Shown: positions 1 to 8,502, counted from the first letter of the stretch. The stretch is DNA of 64,000 bases from Paraburkholderia sp. Tr-20389 (GCF_017104565.1 NZ_JAAGPD010000015.1:1-64000), one strand, 5' to 3'. The notes: generated by a model not told the origin, from the letters alone. Made by a program: numbers and translations.

Positions 1-318
1 TCTGTCCCTGCGCGCCGCTCTTCCGGTCCCAGGCGCGACGACGTCGCCGTCGGGCGGCGCTTCCGTCACGGCGGGAGCCGGTTGCGTAGCGTCGGCATCG
101 GCCGTCTTCGCCTTCGCCCCCGCGCGGCGACGCGCGATCAGGCTACGCGGACCACGGCGCAAGCCGCGGCGCGGGCGCTCGTCGCCCTCGGCGTCCGGTC
201 CTTGCCCGGATCGTTCGGTATCGCCCGCCGACGCTTTCGCGTTGCGCGTTTCGTCGGGGCGCGCAGCAGCGACGGCGCGCTCGGATTCGGACGAATCGGT
301 GTCGTGGATGTCTGTCAA
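1..318 (-). CDS. rluB: 23S rRNA pseudouridine synthase RluB, N-terminal part (cut by window edge)
   Basis: An open minus-strand frame starts at a TTG codon (316-318) a few bases after a GAGG ribosome-binding site and runs uninterrupted for 106 codons to base 1. It encodes an acidic start (TDIHDTDSSESE) followed by a basic stretch with RRGLRRGPRSLIARRRA. Burkholderiaceae RluB proteins carry this kind of low-complexity charged N-terminal extension before the S4 and pseudouridine-synthase domains, and rluB normally follows scpB, as here, with about 60 bp between them. The catalytic domain lies outside the window, so the assignment rests on the extension and on synteny. RluB modifies U2605 of 23S rRNA. 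The TTG start is the only one seen close to a ribosome-binding site. Confidence 0.72.
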   Translation of the reverse strand, partial: MTDIHDTDSSESERAVAAARPDETRNAKASAGDTERSGQGPDAEGDERPRRGLRRGPRSLIARRRAGAKAKTADADATQPAPAVTEAPPDGDVVAPGTGRAARRDR

Positions 319-378
319 AACAACCTCAAAATGTCAGGTCGCGCGCCCATTGCGGGCGCGTCAAAAAATACGGTTACG

Positions 379-1428
379 TCAGGCGCTGCGCGACTCGGCT
401 TCGTCGTCGGAGAATTCGCCCGCGTCCTGAGCGGTGTCGCGGCGATCGTGATGATCGTCGTGCACCGCTTGACTCTCGTCTGTTCCGGCCGGGTTGGCGT
501 GAGCCGCGTGCCCGGTCTCGTTATGCGATTTGCGCGTGTCTTCGTGTTCGTCTTCGGACTGCGCGCCGGAACCGGCTTCTTGAGCCGTTTCCGTTTCATG
601 CGTCGCCTCATCGGCGATGCGGTGTTCGGTTTGGGCCAACGTTTCCTCGCGCTCGATGCCGGCTTCGGCATGCTCGGGCGCGGGCGCCGGCGCTTCGTCT
701 GCGTGCTCATCCGCCTGCGAAGGCAACTGCGTTTCGCCGCGCGTCTGGACCTCGTCTGCCGCCGCGTCGGGCGATGCCTCACTATCCGATGCAGCATGAG
801 CCATGCCTTCGTCGGCACCCTCGCCCGCTTCGGCAACGAGGCCTTCGACTTCCGTCGCCGCCGCGTCCGAAAACTCGATCGCGTGCTGTGCGAGCAGATC
901 CATGTTCGACTGCGCCGACGGATCGTCGAGCGGCGGCAGGTCTTCGAGCGACTTCAGGCCGAGGTCGTCGAGGAACGAACGCGTGGTCGCGTACAGCGCC
1001 GGACGGCCCGGCACGTCGCGATGTCCGATTACTTCGATCCAGCCACGGTCTTCGAGCTGTTTCACGACCTGCGTATTCACGGTCACCCCGCGAATTTCTT
1101 CGATGTCGCCGCGCGTGACAGGTTGCCGGTACGCGATGATCGCGAGCGTCTCGAGCACCGCGCGCGAATACTTCGGCGGCTTCTCGGGATGCAGACGATC
1201 GAGATACGTGCGCATCGCGGGCTTGCTCTGGAAACGCCAGCCGGACGCCAGTCCGACGAGTTCGACACCGCGTCCGGACCAATCCTGCTTCAGGTCTTCA
1301 AGCAACGTGCGGACGGTATCCGCCGATACGCCGTCGGCAAAGAGCTTACGCAAATCACCGATCTTCAACGGCTCCTGCGCGCAGATCAAGGCAGTCTCGA
1401 GGACGATCTTCGCCTCTTGGGTATTCAT
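379..1428 (-). CDS. scpB: Segregation and condensation protein ScpB with long acidic tail
   Basis: The 349-residue product opens with the ScpB winged-helix pair (about residues 1-185), including [23 protein letters not shown] and [21 protein letters not shown], which are typical of the family. ScpB is the kleisin-associated subunit of the bacterial SMC-ScpAB condensin and acts in chromosome compaction and segregation. Usual ScpB proteins are about 180-220 residues. Here about 160 extra C-terminal residues are rich in Glu, Asp, Ala and His and look disordered. The gene lies just upstream of rluB on the same strand, so co-transcription is likely. No scpA is visible nearby. The ATG at 1428 gives a normal ScpB N-terminus ([14 protein letters not shown]). 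Confidence 0.95.
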   Translation of the reverse strand: MNTQEAKIVLETALICAQEPLKIGDLRKLFADGVSADTVRTLLEDLKQDWSGRGVELVGLASGWRFQSKPAMRTYLDRLHPEKPPKYSRAVLETLAIIAYRQPVTRGDIEEIRGVTVNTQVVKQLEDRGWIEVIGHRDVPGRPALYATTRSFLDDLGLKSLEDLPPLDDPSAQSNMDLLAQHAIEFSDAAATEVEGLVAEAGEGADEGMAHAASDSEASPDAAADEVQTRGETQLPSQADEHADEAPAPAPEHAEAGIEREETLAQTEHRIADEATHETETAQEAGSGAQSEDEHEDTRKSHNETGHAAHANPAGTDESQAVHDDHHDRRDTAQDAGEFSDDEAESRSA

Positions 1429-1741
1429 GCAGCTAGGTCAGACCCTGTGGTCAAAGAACCGGATCAAACAGACGATGTGGAACTGAAGACGCGCTCGCCC
1501 GATTCTGATCGGTCATATTGATGGGAGCACGCACCGGGGGGAGGCGAAAAAGGCATCGAGCCAAACCCAGCCGGACGACGGAGCAGCGAAATTCCGCGAG
1601 GGAACCGCGTGACTGGCTGCCATATTACGCAAAAACAATCGGTGCGTAAAGACGAAAACCCGACTGCACCTTAATCGATATTTCCTGCCCTGCATAACGC
1701 ACCGGCGCGCCGCGTGTTCCGGGCGCGCCGCGGATGTCGCG
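1429..1741. other. Intergenic stretch between aminotransferase and scpB
   Basis: 313 bases between two minus-strand genes. The part near 1620-1660 is less GC-rich than its surroundings and probably holds the scpB promoter, but no convincing -35/-10 pair, terminator or small gene was found. Confidence 0.4.
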
Positions 1742-3025
1742 CTAGCCGTGCGCGGCGCCTTGCTGCTCGAGCCAGGCTCGCAGCCGTTCGACGCCGGCAT
1801 CGAGCCTCGCCGGATCGCACGCGTAGCACCAGCGCACGAAGCCCTCGCCCTCCGGCCCGAACGCGCTGCCGGGCGCCAGCCCGAGCCGTGCGTCGCGCAC
1901 CAGCGCCTTGCACAGTTCGAGACTGCGCGACGCGCCCGGCAACGAGAAGAACACATACATCGCGCCCGGCGGCGCCTTCACGTCGACACCGGGCACGGCC
2001 GACAGCGCCTGCACCAGATGATCGCGCGACGCCCGCAGATCGCCGACCAGGTCGCGCGTGAACGCCGCGCCCTGCTCGATCGCCGCGATGCCGGCCTGCT
2101 GCACGAATGCCGGCGAACAGGACGTGTTGTATTCAACGAGCTTGCCGAGATCGTCCATCAGCGCAGCCGGCGCGACGATCCAGCCTAGACGCCAGCCCGT
2201 CATCAGCCAGGCCTTCGAGAACGAATTGACGCAGATCACGCGCTCGTCGCGCGCGGCGAGATCCAGGAACGACGGCGCGGTTTCACCCGCCTCGCCCGCG
2301 TAATAGAGGCGTTCGTAGACTTCGTCCGCGACGATCCAGATGCCGTGCCGCCGGCAATGTTCGAGCACGGCGCGCTGCTCGTCGCGGGTCATCACCCAGC
2401 CGGTCGGGTTGTTCGGCGAGTTGATCATCAGCAGCTTCGTATCCGGCGTCAGCGCGGCGAGCAGCCGATCCAGATTGAGCTGCCAGCCGTTTGCACCATA
2501 AACGAGCGACACGGTATCGACGTGCGCGCCGAGAATCTTCGGAATCTCGACGAGATTCGGCCACAGCGGCGTTACCGCGATCACACGATCGCCCGCGCCG
2601 ACGACGAGCTGCGCCGCCAGCATCAACGCGTTGACGCCCGCACTCGTCACGGCGACGTGCTCGGCGGACGTCGGTCCGTGCAGCGCGCTCACGTACTTTG
2701 CCAGCGTCTCGCGCAGCGGCGCGATGCCGAGGTTATGCGTATAGAACGTCGCGCCCGAGGCAAGCGCCGCGCTCGCGGCGTCGCGGATGAACGGCGGCGT
2801 CACGCGGTCGGATTCGCCGAACCAGAACGGCAGCACATCCGGCACGCCGAAGCCGGCGTTCGCCACTTCGCGGATTTGCGAGGGCCGCAGCGAGCGCACG
2901 GCGTCGCGGGCATCCGGCTTCATATGAAATGGGGTGTCAGGCATCGGAGACTGGGGCAAGTCCGTGTCGCGCATCGAGGGTCCGGGCGGGTCTGTCGAAA
3001 AATGCGAGTGTAACGTCTCGCCCAT
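1742..3025 (-). CDS. PLP-dependent class I/II aminotransferase
   Basis: A 427-residue fold-type I aminotransferase of the aspartate-aminotransferase family. Visible landmarks are NSPNNPTG (about 202-209), ADEVYERL with the PLP-contacting Asp/Tyr (about 234-241) and SFSKAW with the Schiff-base lysine near residue 271, followed by GWRLGW with the phosphate-binding Arg. Substrate specificity cannot be read from sequence; AspC-like or branched/aromatic specificities are all possible. The first 17-34 residues (to MRDTD or MKPDARD) look non-conserved, so the true start may be internal. The gene follows the LysR regulator gene by 45 bp on the same strand, suggesting a shared transcript. Confidence 0.9.
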   Translation of the reverse strand: MGETLHSHFSTDPPGPSMRDTDLPQSPMPDTPFHMKPDARDAVRSLRPSQIREVANAGFGVPDVLPFWFGESDRVTPPFIRDAASAALASGATFYTHNLGIAPLRETLAKYVSALHGPTSAEHVAVTSAGVNALMLAAQLVVGAGDRVIAVTPLWPNLVEIPKILGAHVDTVSLVYGANGWQLNLDRLLAALTPDTKLLMINSPNNPTGWVMTRDEQRAVLEHCRRHGIWIVADEVYERLYYAGEAGETAPSFLDLAARDERVICVNSFSKAWLMTGWRLGWIVAPAALMDDLGKLVEYNTSCSPAFVQQAGIAAIEQGAAFTRDLVGDLRASRDHLVQALSAVPGVDVKAPPGAMYVFFSLPGASRSLELCKALVRDARLGLAPGSAFGPEGEGFVRWCYACDPARLDAGVERLRAWLEQQGAAHG

Positions 3026-3070
3026 TGCGCGCGGCGCGAACCGTGCACAGGCATGAACGCACCGGCGAGA

Positions 3071-3973
3071 TCAGCGCAGATCCTCGGTCCGACCCGGCAC
3101 CTGATGGATCAGGTTCCAGACGGCATCGGCGGCCGGCGACAGCGAGCGGTCACGCCGCCGCACCAGCTCGACCGTGCGCTCGGCACGCGGCACGAGCGGA
3201 CGCGCGACCAGCGACGACCCCGCCGGCAGCGGCAACGCCAGCCATGGCAGCACGCTCACGCCGACACCCGCCTGCACCAGTCCAAACACCGTCGACGGAT
3301 GACCGAGTTCCTGCACGACATGGGCGCTCACGCCGTGCTGTTCCAGCGCGGCGTCGATGATCGGCCGGCTGCCCGACGCCTGATCGAGCATCACGAGGCG
3401 CTCGCCGTCCAGCTCGCGCCACGCGATCTCCGCGCGCGCCGCGAGCGGATGGTCGTCGCGCGACACGAGGCAGAACGAGTCGGTCATCAGCGGCTCGGTG
3501 AACAGATCGTCTGCAGAGAGCGGGCCGATCACGACCCCGAAGTCGACCTCACCCGACTTCACCTTGCGTACGACATCGCTCTGCACGTCGTCGCGCAGCC
3601 CGAGCGCGATGTACGGGAATTGCTGGCCGCACGCCGCGACGATATTCGGCATCAGCCGGCACGCGATGGTCGGGCTCGCCGCCACCATCACGCGCCCGCG
3701 CCGCTGCTCGCCGATTTCGCGGATCTCGCGCAGCGCGTCGTCGAGATCGCCGAGAAGCCGCGACACGCTCGCGACCAGATTGCCGCCGACGTCCGTCAGC
3801 TGGACTTCGCGCGTCGTCCGGTCGATCAGCTTCAGGCCAATCTCCGCCTCCAGTTCACGCACGCAGCGGCTGACGGCCGACTGCGTCAGGCCGATTTCGC
3901 TGCCCGCGCGGCTGAAGCTCTGCAGCCTTGCCACTTCGATGAAAACACGCAGTTGGCGCAGCGTCACATTCAT
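3071..3973 (-). CDS. LysR-family transcriptional regulator
   Basis: The 300-residue protein has the LysR architecture: an N-terminal winged helix-turn-helix (residues about 1-60, MNVTLRQLRVFIEVARLQSF then LTQSAVSRCVRELEAEIG), a linker helix and a periplasmic-binding-protein-like effector domain (about 90-295). It probably controls neighbouring metabolic genes in response to a small ligand. The aminotransferase gene lies directly downstream on the same strand. LysR genes are usually divergent from their targets, so the co-directional arrangement leaves the target open. The upstream region (3974-4389) is shared with a plus-strand gene. Confidence 0.93.
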   Translation of the reverse strand: MNVTLRQLRVFIEVARLQSFSRAGSEIGLTQSAVSRCVRELEAEIGLKLIDRTTREVQLTDVGGNLVASVSRLLGDLDDALREIREIGEQRRGRVMVAASPTIACRLMPNIVAACGQQFPYIALGLRDDVQSDVVRKVKSGEVDFGVVIGPLSADDLFTEPLMTDSFCLVSRDDHPLAARAEIAWRELDGERLVMLDQASGSRPIIDAALEQHGVSAHVVQELGHPSTVFGLVQAGVGVSVLPWLALPLPAGSSLVARPLVPRAERTVELVRRRDRSLSPAADAVWNLIHQVPGRTEDLR

Positions 3974-4389
3974 CTTTTCCCCTCATGAATGATGTTGTTT
4001 GATGCAGATTTTATATCCCGCAACGCTTTTGCGCACCGTTTCGACAACTTCGCTGCGACGCAGCAAAAAGGCGCAAACGCACGCGGGGCGGGCCTGATTG
4101 CACAAGATTGGTGATTGTCCCGATTTGCGTGATGCGTTTTTTGGATTCTCATACGGGCCAGGCTAACGCCCGTAACGGCTTGATACGGCGGGGCTTCGAG
4201 GCGGTTAAGTGAAAGATGGCACGCTTCGTGCATTTCCCTTGGCACAAGAGTCGGCGCCAATCCGGACCAGGTGAAAACGGTTCGACACGGCATAGGCCGG
4301 CTCTCCGCCGGCGCCCGAAACGGATTCGGGCGCATGAAGAGTGCGCAGCGCGGGGCAGCGCACCGGAGTTAGCTTCGCTGAGGTGAAAC
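3974..4389. other. Divergent intergenic region, LysR gene / DUF4096 gene
   Basis: 416 bases between divergent genes. It holds a sigma-54-like -24/-12 element at 4217-4233 (listed separately) and a short GC-rich inverted repeat (GCCGGC...GCCGGC) near 4298-4313. No gene is evident. The left part next to the LysR gene is AT-richer and presumably carries its promoter. Confidence 0.4.
4217..4233 (+). promoter_or_regulatory. Candidate sigma-54 promoter (-24/-12)
   Basis: TGGCACG-CTTC-GTGCAT has the GG (4218-4219) and GC (4230-4231) dinucleotides at canonical sigma-54 spacing and matches the TGGCACG-N4-TTGCW consensus at all but one position. Transcription would start near 4243, giving a leader of about 147 nt before the gene at 4390. 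No activator site was identified. Confidence 0.4.
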
Positions 4390-4791
4390 ATGATGGTGTT
4401 CGACGATTTGAGAGACAACGAGTGGGCGCTGGTGGAAGCGTTGTTCTGTGCAGAGCCGGCACGGAGCGAACGCCGTGGTCGACCACGCGTCGAAGCTCGC
4501 GCGGTAGTCAACGCCGTGTTGTGGGTTTTGTCGACGGGCGAGGGCTGGTCCAAGCTTCCGGGCCGCTATCCGTCGCCGCCGACGTGCCGTCGTCGTTTCG
4601 ACGAATGGCAGGCCGACGGCACGCTGGCTGAAATAGTCAAGCGGCTGGGCACAAGCGGCCGCGAGATTTCGCTGCGCGGACGCATCGGCGCAACGGCGGC
4701 CAAACCGCCGGCACCGCCGAGCCGCGACCGTCTGCGCGGCGCGTTCTGGACCAATCCGGAATCGTGGCGCGCGCCCGTCAAGATGGCCTGA
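4390..4791 (+). CDS. Solo IS5-type N-terminal (DUF4096-like) protein
   Basis: The 133-residue product resembles the N-terminal domain of IS5/IS4-family transposases (DUF4096): DNEWALVEALF near the start, then VVNAVLWVLSTGEGWSKLPG and SPPTCRRRFDEWQADGTL, a helical DNA-binding region. The DDE catalytic domain is absent, and the downstream sequence does not continue it. No terminal inverted repeats or target duplication were seen. An intrinsic terminator lies 18 bp after the stop and a sigma-54-like promoter lies upstream, so this looks like an intact stand-alone gene rather than IS debris. From memory, similar short proteins occur in other Burkholderia genomes. A domesticated DNA-binding protein is one possibility; function is unknown. 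Confidence 0.75.
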   Translation: MMVFDDLRDNEWALVEALFCAEPARSERRGRPRVEARAVVNAVLWVLSTGEGWSKLPGRYPSPPTCRRRFDEWQADGTLAEIVKRLGTSGREISLRGRIGATAAKPPAPPSRDRLRGAFWTNPESWRAPVKMA

Positions 4792-5168
4792 TCATGCAAT
4801 CTACGCTTCCGGGCGCCTCAGGGCGCCCGGCGCGTTTCTAAGGCTGGCAACGCCCGACCCCGTTCTCCCTCGGCGTACATTCGCGTCGTTCCTTCTCAGG
4901 CACGATGGCGTCGACCGTGTACGCCGACTGCGCGGCAACCCTTCTGTTTTCCGTCTGTTACGGACATCGGCATCGCCGGTCCCGGCCGGCGTGAGCACGT
5001 CCGTCGCTGTGCCCTATCCTCCCGTCCACACGCCCTCATCCCTTCTGCATAGCTGCCGTGACGGGGCGAAACATCCATTTACTTTTATTTACAGCATGCT
5101 TTCGCAATGCGGCATACCGTACGAGTATGCAAACAAGCCCGTCCCGCCCGGCTTGTCGGGAACCGATC
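4792..5168. other. Intergenic stretch with terminator
   Basis: Apart from the hairpin at 4809-4830, no gene or clear motif was found. An AT-richer segment at 5076-5130 may hold the promoter of the small secreted protein gene that follows. Confidence 0.35.
4809..4830 (+). terminator. Intrinsic terminator hairpin
   Basis: A perfect 9-bp stem (CCGGGCGCC/GGCGCCCGG) with a TCAG loop is followed by CGCGTTTCT. It sits 18 bp after the stop of the gene ending at 4791. Confidence 0.65.
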
Positions 5169-5438
5169 ATGAGGCCAATGTCACTGCATGTGTGCGGCTT
5201 GGTCGTTTCATTGCTCGCCGCAACTGCAACCGCGCAACAGCGCCCGCAAGGCTGGAACTGGAGGCCGGAACAACCGGCCACACTGCAAGCCTGGCAGCAA
5301 GCTGAAACGCGCAATCAGAGTTTCACGCCGCCCACGCCGCGCGGCGATCTGCGCGGCGACATCGCGAGCAACGTGCGCGCGCGTCCCGACGGGCAGCGTG
5401 AAGACGCCTCCCCGCGACGGGGGCCGGACGCGCATTGA
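5169..5438 (+). CDS. Small secreted protein of unknown function
   Basis: An 89-residue product starting MRPMSLHVCGLVVSLLAATATAQQ, which reads as a signal peptide with likely cleavage after ATA or TAQ. The mature part is Gln/Pro/Arg-rich (GWNWRPEQPATLQAWQQAE) with no recognised domain. The open frame extends further upstream, but the ATG at 5169 (or the in-frame ATG at 5178) places the hydrophobic core correctly. No homology is recognised. A strong terminator lies 134 bp downstream at 5572. It could equally be a spurious frame with a chance signal-like start. Confidence 0.5.
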   Translation: MRPMSLHVCGLVVSLLAATATAQQRPQGWNWRPEQPATLQAWQQAETRNQSFTPPTPRGDLRGDIASNVRARPDGQREDASPRRGPDAH

Positions 5439-5756
5439 ACGCATCGAACATCGCCAGAGACAGGTGCCGCGCGACGATGTCAACGAAGATGTGCGATATC
5501 GGGAACCAGCTCGCATGTCGGCAGTCTCACCAATGCCATTAAGCACAGCGTGGCAGAAGTAATTCCGGTATGCCCGTATCCTCGCGATACGGGCTTTTTT
5601 TTCGTCCGGACTACGCAACGCCCCTAGCCTGGGCGACGGCATAAAGGAAATGTAAAACCCGGGAATTGGCGGCGAAACGCCCTCGACGCGCCTTGGGCGA
5701 CGCGTTGTCGCGCGCAACACTGTCCTCGCGTGCGCGCGTCCTGCAAGAGCCCGCGC
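5439..5756. other. Intergenic stretch with strong terminator
   Basis: Holds the intrinsic terminator at 5572-5602. The 133 bp between the preceding stop and the hairpin is long for a simple 3' untranslated region and could encode a short RNA, but no promoter was identified. Nothing is recognised between 5603 and 5756. Confidence 0.4.
5572..5602 (+). terminator. Rho-independent terminator
   Basis: A perfect 9-bp stem GCCCGTATC/GATACGGGC with a 5-nt loop is followed by eight T residues. It is one of the clearest intrinsic terminators in the window. Confidence 0.9.
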
Positions 5757-6071
5757 CTAGACGGCAGCGGCCCGCTCTCCGGCGACTGCGCCGGAGAACA
5801 CGTAGTGAAGCATGCGGCGCGCGTCCCAGTCGAGGGAGCGCTCGTCGCGCGAGAGCCGCGCGAACTCAGCGCGGCCGCGTTCGGTCAGCACCGCGATGTC
5901 CACAGGAGCATGGAAACCCGGCGCGGGAGCGACCGTCCGTTGACGAACGGTGTCCATCATGCCAAGCGAACGCAGAAATTCGAAAACGCCTGGGCGCTTC
6001 GCCCATGGCACCTGACGGTATTGCGCCCGTCGTAGCGCCTCAAGTACTGCTTCGTTGGAATAAGCGGTCAT
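5757..6071 (-). CDS. Hypothetical protein, 104 residues
   Basis: The product starts MTAYSNEAVLEALRRAQYRQVPWAKRPGVFEFLRSLGMMD and contains VDIAVLTERGRAEFARLSRDERSLDWDARRMLHYVF. It has mixed helical character, no signal peptide and no membrane segment. The VLTERGRAEFARL segment resembles the beta-wing region of small winged-helix proteins, but the similarity is weak. The ATG at 6071 is preceded by a purine-rich GAAGTGAG ribosome-binding site. It stands alone between plus-strand genes. Function unknown. Confidence 0.7.
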   Translation of the reverse strand: MTAYSNEAVLEALRRAQYRQVPWAKRPGVFEFLRSLGMMDTVRQRTVAPAPGFHAPVDIAVLTERGRAEFARLSRDERSLDWDARRMLHYVFSGAVAGERAAAV

Positions 6072-6323
6072 CTCACTTCTTTCTTAAAGTGCAGCCATGA
6101 CTTATTTGTTCGCGACACAATGGCGCGTCTGCTGACACGCGCGTGGCGGACGGCACGCAAATTTCACGCGTTTTCCGCCAATGCTGACATTGGCCGCCGT
6201 TTATTTCGGCCCCCGTGTGAACGCCGTGCTAGCGTTCTGCTTCCAGCTGGCGGCGATGCGCCCTTGGTGGCGCGATGATCCGCTCGCGGAAATGTCCGAA
6301 TACCATACGTTACCCCAATAAAA

Positions 6324-7052
6324 TTGATTCTCTTAACTTTATTGCTGCTTTTTTTTGCAGCTTTCATGCTGCTGCGCAACGCCCGCACGCTGATCGGCAC
6401 GACGACCATCGCGGTTTTCTGGGCGGTCGGCGCAGGCTGGCTCGCCCAGCCTTTACTCGATCTCGCCCAGCGCGGCGCGCCGCCCAGCGGACAAACGGTT
6501 GCTCCCGCAACCTACGCGGCCCATACGGCCATCGTGCTGCTCGGCACGGGGACGGTGCACCGCGACGGCAAGCTGGTCCCGCCGAGGGACGCGATCGCCC
6601 GCATCGCGATGAGCGCCGATCTCTACGCACGGTGCAAGCAGGTCAGCCCCGTGTGTCACGTGATCGTCAGCGGCGGCAACCCGCAGGAGCACGAGGCGAC
6701 GGAAGCCGACACCTACCTGCCCTACCTGCTGCGCGAAGAAGTACCGCGCGGCGACATCATTCTCGAGAACCGCAGCCTGACGACGTACGAAAACGCGCGC
6801 AACGTCGCTGCCATTCTGCCGGACGGATATTACGGTTCGTTGATGCTCGTCACTTCTGCCTATCAGATGCCGCGCGCGCTGCTGAACTTCCACCGCTTCG
6901 GGATGAACCCGCTGCCCGTCGTGTCGAATACGCGGCACGCGAAACGCGGCGTGCTGCCGCGCCGGGAAAATTTCTTCAATGCGGAGATCGCGCTCCACGA
7001 ACTCGTCGGTATCGCGCAGTTTCATGTCTATCGGCAGATCGGCTGGTTCTGA
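6324..7052 (+). CDS. YdcF/ElyC-like (DUF218) membrane-anchored protein
   Basis: The 242-residue protein has an N-terminal hydrophobic stretch (MILLTLLLLFFAAFMLL plus a second segment at about 25-45) followed by a DUF218 domain: AIVLLGTGTVHRDGK, HVIVSGGNPQEHEATEADTYLPYLL, IILENRSLTTYENARNVAAIL and VTSAYQMPRALLNFHRFGM. The family includes E. coli YdcF, SanA and ElyC, linked to envelope integrity; the reaction is unsettled. The start used here is a TTG at 6324; the frame is closed by a stop at 6276, so alternatives are limited to an internal ATG at 6366. It stands alone, without an obvious terminator. Confidence 0.85.
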   Translation: MILLTLLLLFFAAFMLLRNARTLIGTTTIAVFWAVGAGWLAQPLLDLAQRGAPPSGQTVAPATYAAHTAIVLLGTGTVHRDGKLVPPRDAIARIAMSADLYARCKQVSPVCHVIVSGGNPQEHEATEADTYLPYLLREEVPRGDIILENRSLTTYENARNVAAILPDGYYGSLMLVTSAYQMPRALLNFHRFGMNPLPVVSNTRHAKRGVLPRRENFFNAEIALHELVGIAQFHVYRQIGWF

Positions 7053-7410
7053 TCGCGCGGCACACTTCGCAAGTTGCTTAGCTCTCCGACGGATTCGACA
7101 TTGCCGTGTCTTCATCGGCACCTGCATCGAAGCACGCGACACGACAATTGCGGACAACTGCGCGTCATGCGAAAGCGGGAAAATATGACTTGTCGCGACA
7201 CGCGCGCCGAAGCGCAGCACAATAGGTGCGATGCGCGATGGCTTCTGCGGCGCCGCTTCGTAGCAGCCATGCACGTATGTAACCAGACGTAACTATCTGT
7301 GAATTCTGTTACAGAACGCGCGCTGGACTGAACATTGCTGGCTAGAATGCACTGTCGTTCCATTGGACAGGCCATACTCGGGTCCATAACCACTCTCTAC
7401 GGAGGCAACG
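7053..7410. other. Intergenic stretch before the small secreted protein gene
   Basis: 358 bases with no gene. It contains a perfect 13-bp palindrome TTCTGT-T-ACAGAA at 7304-7316 and a TAGAAT hexamer at 7343-7348 that could be the -10 of the gene at 7411; no good -35 was found. The palindrome could be an operator. Confidence 0.4.
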
Positions 7411-7647
7411 ATGAAGAAAGTGTCCCTGGCAATCCTGGTTTCCCTTTCGGCACTGACGGGCGCGGCATACGCGCAGCAGGATCAAGGCGTGAGAATGAGC
7501 ACCGACCCGGCCAAGGCCGCCGACGTCGAGCAACGCGCGCAAGATCTGCAGAACCGGCAGCAGGCAATGGAAAGTGCACCGCCGCCCGCACCGATGAAGC
7601 ATAACAAGGGCATGCACCACAAGAAGCCCGCCGCGCCGGCACAGTAA
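7411..7647 (+). CDS. Small periplasmic protein with signal peptide
   Basis: A 78-residue product with a textbook signal peptide (MKKVSLAILVSLSALTGAAYA, cleavage after AYA) and a hydrophilic mature chain of about 57 residues: QDQGVRMSTDPAKAADVEQR, a helix-prone middle, and a Pro/His/Lys-rich end (PPPAPMKHNKGMHHKKPAAP). A good ribosome-binding site (GGAGG, 7400-7404) precedes the ATG. An intrinsic terminator follows at 7694, so this is a monocistronic unit. No domain is recognised. The His/Met/Lys tail could bind metal, but this is conjecture. Confidence 0.8.
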   Translation: MKKVSLAILVSLSALTGAAYAQQDQGVRMSTDPAKAADVEQRAQDLQNRQQAMESAPPPAPMKHNKGMHHKKPAAPAQ

Positions 7648-7693
7648 GCAGGCTGCACGAGCACCGCACCCCCGGTGCGGACACGACGAACAA

Positions 7694-7726
7694 GCCGAAG
7701 CCGTTCAACGCGGCCTCGGCTTTTTT
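7694..7726 (+). terminator. Rho-independent terminator
   Basis: The stem GCCGAAGCCG/CGGCCTCGGC (one mismatch) with a short loop is followed by TTTTTT. It lies 47 bp after the stop of the gene ending at 7647. Confidence 0.85.
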
Positions 7727-7856
7727 GTTGGCGCCAGTGGGAAATCAATACGAAGGATGGCCGGGCGGCATCTCGCAGGATGCCCATCGACGTTATGCTA
7801 AAGTCGCGCACCGACGAATCCACCCCAACCCGTGCGCCCCTGGTGCGGAGGACAGA

Positions 7857-8114
7857 ATGAGCAACATCCAGCTGGACATCGAATGGACTGAAGCAGCATC
7901 CCGCAAGATCGAAAAACTCATGCCGCGCGGCAATCAGGATGCATTCCTTGCGCTGCCGCCCGTCGAATGCCTGCCGATGGAAGGCGACGTGCTGTTTCTC
8001 GGACCGGCCGGCAAGCAGCAGCCGTTCATCGTCGCCGAACGCCAGTATCATCACGACGGCGAGGCCGACTGGACCATCATCCTGATCCTCGACGTGCCGC
8101 AAGCGACGCACTAA
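7857..8114 (+). CDS. Conserved-looking hypothetical protein, 85 residues
   Basis: The ATG at 7857 is preceded by a strong GGAGGA ribosome-binding site, which decides this start over more upstream codons. The product begins MSNIQLDIEWTEAASRKIEK, continues ALPPVECLPMEGDVLFLGPA and GKQQPFIVAERQYHHDGEAD, and ends WTIILILDVPQATH. The pattern suggests a small soluble beta-rich fold; no signal peptide, membrane segment or recognised motif is present. A hairpin terminator follows at 8141. Function unknown. Confidence 0.78.
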   Translation: MSNIQLDIEWTEAASRKIEKLMPRGNQDAFLALPPVECLPMEGDVLFLGPAGKQQPFIVAERQYHHDGEADWTIILILDVPQATH

Positions 8115-8140
8115 CTGCTGCAGTTCACGCGCGTTATCCG

Positions 8141-8172
8141 GGCCCGGCCGCCACAGTGCCGGGCCTTTCTGT
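8141..8172 (+). terminator. Intrinsic terminator
   Basis: An 8-bp perfect stem GGCCCGGC/GCCGGGCC with a 9-nt loop is followed by a T-rich tract (TTTCTGTTTCTG). It ends the gene at 7857-8114. Confidence 0.75.
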
Positions 8173-8211
8173 TTCTGTAGCAGCGCTCCCGCGAGGCTGC
8201 TGCTCTGCGCG

Positions 8212-8502
8212 CTACGCGATCTTCGATACGACGCGTATCTCCGCGGCCTCGACCCAGTCGGCGGACGCCTTCACGTACGCCTCGAGATGCGCGGATTTCG
8301 CATGCGCCGCCAACGCCTCCTCGCTTTCCCAACGCTCGAAGAATACGAAACGGCGCGGCTCGTGCAGGTCGCGATGCAAGTCGTACTGCAACGCGCCGCG
8401 CTCCTTGCGCGTCGGCCCGATGAGCCCCTCCAGCGCCACACGCAACTGCTCTTCATGTCCCGGCTTCGCTACCGAGATTGCCACCACCGCGATTTCCGAC
8501 AC
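8212..8502 (-). CDS. Antibiotic biosynthesis monooxygenase (ABM) family protein
   Basis: A 96-residue dimeric alpha-beta barrel protein of the ABM/YgiN type: SEIAVVAISVAKPGHEEQLRVALEGL, then ALQYDLHRDL, RFVFFERWESEEALAAH and HLEAYVKA. These are the strand-helix landmarks of quinol monooxygenase-like enzymes; the substrate cannot be deduced. The GTG at 8502 is chosen because GGAG lies 6 nt upstream. An upstream ATG at 8535 would add the unconserved MLLVFEKTECD. It is a single gene convergent with the plus-strand gene ending at 8114. Confidence 0.87.
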   Translation of the reverse strand: MSEIAVVAISVAKPGHEEQLRVALEGLIGPTRKERGALQYDLHRDLHEPRRFVFFERWESEEALAAHAKSAHLEAYVKASADWVEAAEIRVVSKIA

